Assembly (NCBI GenBank): GCA_021325275.1 | Contig: JAJPHL010000003.1 | Coordinates: 1 to 42,232 of the forward strand | Length of the DNA stretch: 42,232 bases | DNA from: Terriglobia bacterium | GTDB lineage: Bacteria > Acidobacteriota > Terriglobia > JAJPHL01 | Direction: 5' to 3' | Shown: piece by piece, positions 8,340 to 13,691 of the stretch | Numbering within the stretch: position 1 is the stretch's first letter | How the letters are laid out: every line of letters begins with the position of its first letter | Translations under genes and position numbers: made by a program | Notes under the pieces: generated by a model | What the model saw: only the letters and a program-made list of their open reading frames with translations | What the model was told of the DNA's origin: nothing | The model's database searches: none

Positions 8340-9394
8340 AGGTTTTCGAAGCTCCTCAGCGCCAATCCCACGGCCACCGCCAGGCGTGGCGCATTCTCTT
8401 CCACCACCTGCGCCCAGGGACCCGAGGGATTCCAAGAAATGCGCTGGAACGGATTCAATTCCTCCACCGGCATGGAGAAATCCTGTTTCAGCAATTCCAT
8501 CAAGCCGGCCACCCGCGCCGATCCGCCGGCGAGATAGATCTTTTGAATCTGCTCGCCGCCCGCGGTGGAACGGAAATAGTCGAAGGTCTTTTGAATTTCC
8601 AGCAAAATGATTTCCGATACCGACTTCAGCACCGGCAAGCGCGCCTCATCGGACACGCCGGCGACATTCTTGCCCATCTTCACGCGCTCGGCGTCCTCGA
8701 AGTTCAAGTCCAATTCCTTGATCAGCGAATCGGTGTACTGATTGCCGCCCACCGAAACGTCGCGGACGAACAAAGGCGTTTGCCCGCGCACCAAATTGAT
8801 GTTCATCACGCTGGCGCCGATGTTCAGCAGCGCCACCGTCACGTCGGCCGCCGGCTGATAGTTGTACTCGTAGGCGTTTTGCATCGCGAAGGCGTCGATG
8901 TCCACCACGCCCGGCGCGCGCCCGGCTTGGTTCAGCACGAACGTGTAGTTCAGAACTTTTTCTTTTTTCGCCGCGACGAGAAGCACGTCCATGTTGGCGG
9001 TGGTCTCGTCGCCTTCCAGGATCTGGTGATCCATGTTGACTTCCGCGATGTCGAAGGGGATGTGCTGCGCCGCTTCCATCTGGATCGCATCGGCGAGGTC
9101 GGCTTCCGACATGCCGGTCATGGTGAGCCGCTTGACAATCACCGAGTGTCCGCTGACGCTGGTGGCGACGTTCTTGGTTTTGATCTTTTGTTCGGCGAAA
9201 AGCTGGGTGATGGTGTTCGAGACGGCGCCGGAGTCGACGATTCCGCCGTCGACCACCACTTCCTGGGGAAGGGGGAGCAAACCCAGGTGGACGATCTCCA
9301 GGTTCTTGCCGCTCTTCTTGATCTCCACGGCTTTCACCGAGCTGGATCCGATGTCCAGTCCGACGATCTGCTTGCTTTTTCCCATCCCAAACAT
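8336..9394 (-). CDS. pilM: type IV pilus assembly ATPase-fold protein PilM
   Basis: PilM is a cytoplasmic FtsA/actin-like protein that binds the N-terminus of PilN and couples the alignment complex to the pilus motors. It has 352 residues, the typical length. The phosphate-1 motif VGLDIGSSSVKAVEI is at about 11-25. The SHS2-type subdomain region (VSGHSVIVKRLTMTGMSEADLADAIQMEAAQHIPF) and the second phosphate/adenosine motifs (VALLNIGASVMNINLVRGQ, IYLAGGSARVAGLMELL) are present. AGGA sits 7 bases before the ATG. A 48-bp gap separates it from the upstream helix-turn-helix gene. Confidence 0.95.
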   Translation of the reverse strand: MFGMGKSKQIVGLDIGSSSVKAVEIKKSGKNLEIVHLGLLPLPQEVVVDGGIVDSGAVSNTITQLFAEQKIKTKNVATSVSGHSVIVKRLTMTGMSEADLADAIQMEAAQHIPFDIAEVNMDHQILEGDETTANMDVLLVAAKKEKVLNYTFVLNQAGRAPGVVDIDAFAMQNAYEYNYQPAADVTVALLNIGASVMNINLVRGQTPLFVRDVSVGGNQYTDSLIKELDLNFEDAERVKMGKNVAGVSDEARLPVLKSVSEIILLEIQKTFDYFRSTAGGEQIQKIYLAGGSARVAGLMELLKQDFSMPVEELNPFQRISWNPSGPWAQVVEENAPRLAVAVGLALRSFENL

Positions 9395-9442
9395 GTGTTT
9401 GTCCTGCCTCTCCGCGCTTTCCCCTGCTCGTTAAGTCGTCGG

Positions 9443-9655
9443 CTACTCTTCCACACTGGCGCCGGATTGCCGCGCCATTTGATTCACCATCCAACGGTCC
9501 AGCGTCGTCTTCTTGAACTTCCAGCGGTTGCCCAGCTTGAAAGCGGGAATCCGTTTGTTCGACACGTAGGTATAAAGCGTGTCGGCGGAGATCCCCAAAT
9601 ACTGCGATGCTTGCCGAACATTCATCACTTCTCGCGAATCAAGCAGCATGGGCAT
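9443..9655 (-). CDS. small helix-turn-helix (excisionase-type) DNA-binding protein
   Basis: A 70-residue protein made almost entirely of a MerR/Xis-like winged helix: VRQASQYLGISADTLYTYVSNKRIPAFKLGNRWKFKKTTLDRWM (about residues 13-56). This matches the HTH_17 / excisionase-type domain, which usually binds DNA as a small regulator. It is the first gene of the pil block, 48 bp before pilM on the same strand, so it may regulate the pilus operon or itself. No integrase is nearby, so a role as phage excisionase is unlikely. GAGG is 9-10 bases before the chosen ATG; a second ATG two codons in is possible. Confidence 0.85.
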   Translation of the reverse strand: MPMLLDSREVMNVRQASQYLGISADTLYTYVSNKRIPAFKLGNRWKFKKTTLDRWMVNQMARQSGASVEE

Positions 9656-9764
9656 TGGACGAAAACCTCATTACCCTTTTCATCACCGGAGCGGGCCCAA
9701 TCAGAAAACGCCGCGAAGGCCCCAAACGCACGAGCCCGAGCGGATGCACCACTCCTGTGCAATG

Positions 9765-9794
9765 TTGATATCTCCGTCAATAGCAGGCTGTCAA
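9765..9794 (-). promoter_or_regulatory. candidate sigma70-type promoter for the HTH-pilMNOPQ block
   Basis: Read on the minus strand, TTGACA (9794-9789) is followed after 18 bp by TATCAA (9770-9765). The -35 is a perfect consensus and the -10 matches 4 of 6. It lies about 110 bp upstream of the helix-turn-helix start, so the transcript would have a leader of roughly 100 bases. It was found by eye only. Confidence 0.4.
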
Positions 9795-9872
9795 GTGAAG
9801 CTAACGGCGTTTCTGCCGAAAACCTTGGGTTTTCACGGGCTTTTTCCGGCGATTTAAAGCTGGAATCACGAA

Positions 9873-9908
9873 GATGTAGTGGTTGACCAACGAGTTAACC
9901 ACAACATC
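9873..9908. promoter_or_regulatory. 12-bp imperfect inverted repeat, possible operator
   Basis: GATGTAGTGGTT (9873-9884) and AACCACAACATC (9897-9908) are inverted copies with one mismatch, separated by 12 bp. The dyad lies about 80 bp upstream of the candidate pil promoter. It has no T-run, so an operator for a dimeric regulator is more likely than a terminator. The small helix-turn-helix protein at 9443 is one possible binder, which is inference. Confidence 0.4.
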
Positions 9909-10067
9909 TGCCCCCATCGTTGCAACTCGATAACCGTATCAACTGAGTAAACAATTTTGCACGCTACGCTATGCCATGCCCATGCCTGAATCAAAGGAGT
10001 AATCAGAGCACGGCTGGCGCGTGGGCGGCAAGACCTGATGGTCCTGGGGCGAGAAGAGGTTAGAAGT

Positions 10068-10094
10068 GAGGGACAGCGTGAAACGCCGTCCCTC
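10068..10094 (-). terminator. hairpin after the Cys-rich exported protein gene
   Basis: GAGGGACAGCGT and ACGCCGTCCCTC form a 12-bp stem with one mismatch and a 3-base loop, 23 bp past the stop codon of the minus-strand gene ending at 10118. There is no good U-tract, so it may be a weak terminator or a 3'-end stabiliser. Confidence 0.45.
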
Positions 10095-10117
10095 GAGGAA
10101 CCGGGTTTGAAATGCTT

Positions 10118-11527
10118 CTAGACAACGCTGCGATAGACACGTCCGATTCCAAGGCGACGCGGCGGGCCCGCCGACCAAACGTCGGCGGTGTACGTTGCTT
10201 GCTCGCTAATAGACCGACGCGCGTTCATGACGACCATCGACTGACTAGGCCGATCGGCGCCGACATTGCGACGCGGATGCTCCGGTCCCGGCACAGGCCG
10301 CGTGGATTCGCGGAGCTTCCCGCTCGGCGCTGACGGCACCGTCTCGATCACTGCGGTATCCGTAAGCGGCGGATACACCACCTCACGAATCGGGCAGGTG
10401 CTCAGTTGGGATGCTTCCCCGCGACAGGTAACGTCTTTCGCACACCGCTCGGCATACCTAATAGCATCGATGCGTGCCGGCAGTTTTTGTCCTTGGTTGC
10501 AGAGGAGTTGCGAACGAGTCTTCAGGGCGGGCAAGTAGCCAGTCTCAACGTTTTCGTTCAAAATGAAGAGCGCCGTGTCCACGTGATTCAGCCACGCTTC
10601 CCCGGCGGCGAGAAGATTGAAGAACGCTCGCGGGGGCTCCCTGGTCAAGCCGATTGCCGCACGAATGTCCTCGACGGCAGCGCGGTAATCCTTACAATCG
10701 ATATCGATTCGAGCCGATGCGCTGAACGCGCGCATGCGGCTTTCGGTGCTGCCTTGATGCGTGGCCTGTCTGCATTTGTACTTCGCAATCTCAGCGCCAT
10801 ATGCCTCGTACTGCGACTGGCAGACCAATCCGGGAGCGTCCTCGGCGCCCTTTTGCTCAGCGGCCACGAAGGCATCGTAAGCTCGCCGAGATTCATGAAT
10901 CTTCTCTAAATCAGCACCAATGTCCATCAAAACAGCAGCCGACCCGGGCTCGGCATCTTCTTCCTCGGTAGCGAGAACTTCGGTCGCTACCGCAAAGTGA
11001 TTAATCGCGGATGCGCGTGCGATCTCGCGTTCCGCAAAACGACTCTCTCGGTCGGCCCGCAGAACATCGCGGACATCACATTCACCGAGCAGGGCGTAGG
11101 TCGTTCCTACAGCTTCATCCGTCTCCAGCAAAGCAGCACCATACTTGCGAATGTCTCCGCAGCGACCGAGATGAAACAGCACGCCCATTTCGGTCAAGAT
11201 CGTGCCGGTGTCTTGCCATTCCCCGGAGTCCAAGAGCTGCTTGAATAGATCGTGGGCGATGGAAGCATGAGCAGTCCGATCCTCGCCTTCGGCCCGGTCG
11301 GCCAGCGCGGCTTCGCAGTAGGCGTACATCATCCTGACATAAGTGCGCTCTTCGCGGGTCAAGGCCGGCGGATTCTCGGCGTGCTCCAAAGCGTCTGCGG
11401 CCTGATTCGCGCATTCGGAGAAATGGCCTTCCTTGTAGGCCGTGAAAACGTTGATGCTCAGGTCTGCGGAACTGACCTGAGCTAAGAGTACCAAGGCAAG
11501 CAGCAAAGCAAGCAATCTCGGGTTCAT
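10118..11527 (-). CDS. exported Cys-rich, possibly TPR-like protein of unknown function
   Basis: I do not recognise the family. From the ATG at 11527 the protein has 469 residues and a clear signal peptide (MNPRLLALLLALVLLAQVSSA). The mature part is mostly helical-looking, with repeats of the kind seen in TPR/SEL1 proteins (for example YRAAVEDIRAAIGL and a stretch ending WLNHVDTALFILNENVETGYLPAL). It holds about 12 cysteines, unusual for a cytosolic helical repeat protein but consistent with disulfides outside the membrane. The last about 80 residues are Pro/Arg/Ser-rich and look disordered. A 12-residue upstream extension to 11563 is unlikely because AAGG precedes the 11527 ATG at good spacing. 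It is divergent from the MerR-DnaA fusion gene and shares its intergenic region. Confidence 0.7.
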   Translation of the reverse strand: MNPRLLALLLALVLLAQVSSADLSINVFTAYKEGHFSECANQAADALEHAENPPALTREERTYVRMMYAYCEAALADRAEGEDRTAHASIAHDLFKQLLDSGEWQDTGTILTEMGVLFHLGRCGDIRKYGAALLETDEAVGTTYALLGECDVRDVLRADRESRFAEREIARASAINHFAVATEVLATEEEDAEPGSAAVLMDIGADLEKIHESRRAYDAFVAAEQKGAEDAPGLVCQSQYEAYGAEIAKYKCRQATHQGSTESRMRAFSASARIDIDCKDYRAAVEDIRAAIGLTREPPRAFFNLLAAGEAWLNHVDTALFILNENVETGYLPALKTRSQLLCNQGQKLPARIDAIRYAERCAKDVTCRGEASQLSTCPIREVVYPPLTDTAVIETVPSAPSGKLRESTRPVPGPEHPRRNVGADRPSQSMVVMNARRSISEQATYTADVWSAGPPRRLGIGRVYRSVV

Positions 11528-11652
11528 TTGGTTCCACCTTCCTGTCGAATAATGCACTACCACCTGTCCAATGTGGAACTACCGCTGTTACCAAATTCGA
11601 CACCGAGCACCCGCTATGGGTTCCAGAAATATATGTAATGGCAACAACGACA

Positions 11653-11672
11653 GTTGCAATATATGTTGCAAC
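11653..11672. promoter_or_regulatory. 20-bp dyad 1 (GTTGCAA-N6-TTGCAAC)
   Basis: This is a perfect 7-bp inverted repeat with a 6-bp spacer, in the intergenic region between the exported protein gene and the divergent MerR-DnaA gene. A partial direct copy of the flank (AATATATG followed by GCAACA) lies just upstream at about 11630-11645. The size fits a dimeric regulator site. Confidence 0.55.
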
Positions 11673-11701
11673 ACTCTAAGAAAACGTTACCTTGTTGAGA
11701 A

Positions 11702-11721
11702 GTACCATCGTCCAATGGTAC
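11702..11721. promoter_or_regulatory. 20-bp dyad 2 (GTACCAT-N6-ATGGTAC)
   Basis: This is a perfect 7-bp inverted repeat with a 6-bp spacer, the same geometry as the dyad at 11653, with centres 49 bp apart. It overlaps a second smaller palindrome, GTACG-TC-CGTAC (11718-11729). The half-site sequence differs from dyad 1, so the two may bind different proteins. Confidence 0.5.
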
Positions 11722-11816
11722 GTCCGTACTATTCTACTCTACGTGCCGCCGTAGTAACTTTACGTCAGGAATACAGGGAACGCTGCGGATGAACCGCAGG
11801 GTGGCTCAAGCACTGA

Positions 11817-12842
11817 ATGGCCAGCGAACCGCAAGCTCTGAACACCGACGACGCTTTTCCGCTACAGCGGGAATACACTCTTCGTCCCAATGAAGTGCTA
11901 CGGCGCGTGCCTGGTGCTCAACGACAGCATCTGCTCCGCTGGCGAGATCAAGGCCGAATCACCGCGAAAGATTCATCCATCGGCAAGAAAAAAGTGTCGC
12001 TATACGCCGAGTCGGAAATTCCGACGATGCGTCGGCTCGCCGGTGCCATTAAGGGTCGGTTTCCCGCCACTCACGAGGAGTTTAAAACGTGCGATGCCAA
12101 TCGGCGCGCGTTTGAAGCTGTGTGCCGCATCGCTCGAGGACGGAATAGCGCAGCGAATCCCGTTTGCATTTTTGGTGACGCCGGTGTCGGAAAGACCCAT
12201 CTACTGATGGCCGTGGAGCCGTTTTGTTGGGAATGGGATCCCTCTCGTGCGGTACGGTACGTCTCGTGCCGCAATGCATCGGTGCCCGCTTCCGGGAGTT
12301 TCGTCTCCCCAGCAGCGGCGAAAGTTCTCAGCAACTGCGACATCCTGCTCATCGACGATTGGGACGAGTTGACAGCCCAGCCCAGCCTGAAATGGCATGT
12401 AGAAACACTCATCGAATCGCGGGTGCGCAGGCATCTGCACACAATCGTCGCTTGTCGTCACGCTCCGAAGGCGGAGTGGGTTGGAAACCGTCTCGCGTCG
12501 TTATTCCGTGGCGGGTTCACAGTGGAGGTCGGCGCGCCCGATTTCGAAACGCGCTGCCGGATCATCCAGCGCCGTGTTGAGCAGGAGCGAGAGGCGGCGA
12601 AGGAGTGGAATCCGGGCCACGCGGGACCCTGGCTAACCGACGAAGTAGTGCGATTTGTAGCAGAAAAAATTTCTTGCAATATTCGCGAACTTGGTGGGTT
12701 TGTCAACCGCCTGTGTTCGCTTCCTCCGCCGGTTCTCTTGCCGCAAGCCCTGGCAGAATGGCACTATTGGGATCACGCAGAATCTTCTGGAGATCACTCG
12801 GAATCTCGCGCGTTCTCGTCTAGTGCTGCGACTGCTTCATAA
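11817..12842 (+). CDS. MerR-like HTH fused to DnaA-type AAA+ ATPase
   Basis: The function is unknown; a DNA-bound ATPase or switch is the inference. Residues about 19-78 resemble a MerR winged helix (YTLRPNEVLRRV, HLLRWRDQGRI, SLYAESEIPTMRRL). Residues about 89-300 are a DnaA-family AAA+ module: F.TCDANRRAF, Walker A GDAGVGKT (120-127), Walker B ILLIDDWDEL (176-185), sensor 1 around TIVACRHAP, the DnaA signature PDFETRCRIIQRR (241-253) and sensor 2 NIRELGGFVNRL (288-299). It ends about 40 residues later, so DnaA domain IV, which reads DnaA boxes, is absent. The arginine-finger position of the DnaA SRF motif is Leu here (ASLFRGG). The 341 residues are intact. No strong Shine-Dalgarno precedes the ATG. 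It is not the replication initiator; IstB/DnaC-type helpers are the main alternative. Confidence 0.8.
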   Translation: MASEPQALNTDDAFPLQREYTLRPNEVLRRVPGAQRQHLLRWRDQGRITAKDSSIGKKKVSLYAESEIPTMRRLAGAIKGRFPATHEEFKTCDANRRAFEAVCRIARGRNSAANPVCIFGDAGVGKTHLLMAVEPFCWEWDPSRAVRYVSCRNASVPASGSFVSPAAAKVLSNCDILLIDDWDELTAQPSLKWHVETLIESRVRRHLHTIVACRHAPKAEWVGNRLASLFRGGFTVEVGAPDFETRCRIIQRRVEQEREAAKEWNPGHAGPWLTDEVVRFVAEKISCNIRELGGFVNRLCSLPPPVLLPQALAEWHYWDHAESSGDHSESRAFSSSAATAS

Positions 12843-12940
12843 GCACGCCCTTCGCAGGTAAGTGCCAACGGATGCGCATGTTCGTTTTTCGGGGGAGGGG
12901 CGGGGACGACCTGAACTGCGTCACCGTTTTCCGATTGCAA

Positions 12941-13273
12941 TCACCCTAGAGAAACGATCAGCTTTTTTCCAACCGCATCCGCGTAACGGACCAACGTCTC
13001 GATCGTCGGGTTCACGCGTTGTCCCGTTTCCAGCTTCGACAACGCGGATCGGTCCATGCCTGTTCTTTCCGTCAGATCCGACAGGCTCAAACCCATTTTT
13101 TCGCGAGCCGCCTTCAATTGCACGACTAGGCTTTGAAATTGACCGAAAGCCGTCATTCTCTGTTCATGCCGCTCCAGAAGTTCCGGCAGTTCCGCGTTGA
13201 TCTTCTCTCGAATGCCTCTGTACTTTGCGGCTTCCGCACGGGTCAGGCGCCGGCGACGAATCACTCGCTTCAT
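12941..13273 (-). CDS. XRE-family HTH antitoxin
   Basis: A 110-residue protein with a Cro/C1-type helix-turn-helix in its C-terminal half (LVVQLKAAREKMGLSLSDLTERTGMDRSALSKLETGQRVNPTIETLVRYADAVGKKL, about 49-106). The N-terminal half is a charged helix that probably binds the partner toxin. Its ATG overlaps the stop of the upstream toxin-like gene (ATGA at 13270-13273), so the two form a coupled toxin-first pair, as in higBA-like modules. It probably represses the pair's promoter near 13560. The pairing rests on arrangement and size. Confidence 0.85.
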   Translation of the reverse strand: MKRVIRRRRLTRAEAAKYRGIREKINAELPELLERHEQRMTAFGQFQSLVVQLKAAREKMGLSLSDLTERTGMDRSALSKLETGQRVNPTIETLVRYADAVGKKLIVSLG

Positions 13274-13536
13274 TGTTTTTTCCTCCGTGGGACTTCGTAT
13301 GCCGTGATCGGATAGACAGTGTCCGAATCGACTTCCTCGTAGACAACCATCAGATGGCGTCTGCCTGCCGTGAATCCGAAGATCACCGGCCGCCCGGAAG
13401 TCCGGCTCACATCGTCATCGATGACATTTTGAAACACAGATTCCACTTCCTCCGGTGTGACGCCGTGCGAGGCGCAATGGCGGATGTTTCCATCGGGATC
13501 GTCATCGGCGTCCCAGAGAATGGCGCTGTATGCCAC
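13270..13536 (-). CDS. BrnT/DUF4258-like toxin of a toxin-antitoxin pair
   Basis: An 88-residue protein with the small RelE-fold-like pattern of BrnT-type toxins: N-terminal HGVTPEEVESVFQN helix, then FGFTAGRRHLMVVYEEVDSDTVYPITAYEVPRR, the central-strand GR.L.VVY motif and a C-terminal basic strand. BrnT relatives cleave RNA; activity here is not proven. The usual cognate antitoxin (BrnA, ribbon-helix-helix) is replaced by an XRE protein. The start is GTG, with AAAGG about 9 bases upstream and a TATAAT -10 about 30 bp upstream. Confidence in a toxin-like role is moderate. Confidence 0.7.
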   Translation of the reverse strand: MAYSAILWDADDDPDGNIRHCASHGVTPEEVESVFQNVIDDDVSRTSGRPVIFGFTAGRRHLMVVYEEVDSDTVYPITAYEVPRRKKQ

Positions 13537-13538
13537 GC

Positions 13539-13577
13539 AGGTCGTCCTTTCACCGTAGCATTATAATACCACGACCT
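13539..13577 (-). promoter_or_regulatory. toxin-antitoxin promoter with flanking dyad
   Basis: On the minus strand a perfect TATAAT box (around 13560-13565) lies about 25-30 bp before the toxin GTG. It is bracketed by perfect 7-bp inverted repeats, ACGACCT (13571-13577) and AGGTCGT (13539-13545). A repressor dimer on this dyad would cover the core promoter, as expected for an autoregulated toxin-antitoxin operon. The -35 is weak. Confidence 0.5.
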
Positions 13578-13631
13578 CCCGATCAGCCGGGCGCCCAGTG
13601 TCCGGCTGGTCCGATTGGCCTCATCCAGAGG

Positions 13632-13656
13632 AAAAAAGGGGCAGCTGACCCGTTTT
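13632..13656 (-). terminator. candidate terminator downstream of the beta-helix gene
   Basis: Minus-strand GGGTCAGCTGCCCC followed by six T residues lies about 40 bp past the stop at 13692. The near-palindrome (with flanking AAAA/TTTT) can form a short stem. It also resembles AAAGGG...CCCTTT palindromes elsewhere in the window, so it could be a repeat remnant serving as a terminator. Confidence 0.45.
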
Positions 13657-13691
13657 CCCAATAAATCTCACGCGCGGCCTCTTGTGGCCCT

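Larger units (their letters stand above)
9656..10117. other. gene-free spacer between the pil block and the accessory island
   Basis: I see no coding region in these 462 bp. The stretch contains a candidate minus-strand promoter for the pil block (9765-9794), a 12-bp imperfect dyad (9873-9908) and a hairpin just beyond the stop of the next gene (10068-10094). The middle (about 9760-9960) is clearly AT-richer than the flanking genes. Confidence 0.6.

Noticed and set aside
9969-10178. 69-residue minus-strand ORF over the 3' end of the exported protein gene
   Set aside because: It overlaps the end of a longer gene and the terminator hairpin, with no ribosome site or family.
11789-11893. 34-codon ORF overlapping the start of the MerR-DnaA gene
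   Set aside because: It overlaps in another frame, has no ribosome site or recognisable product, and is well explained by chance.
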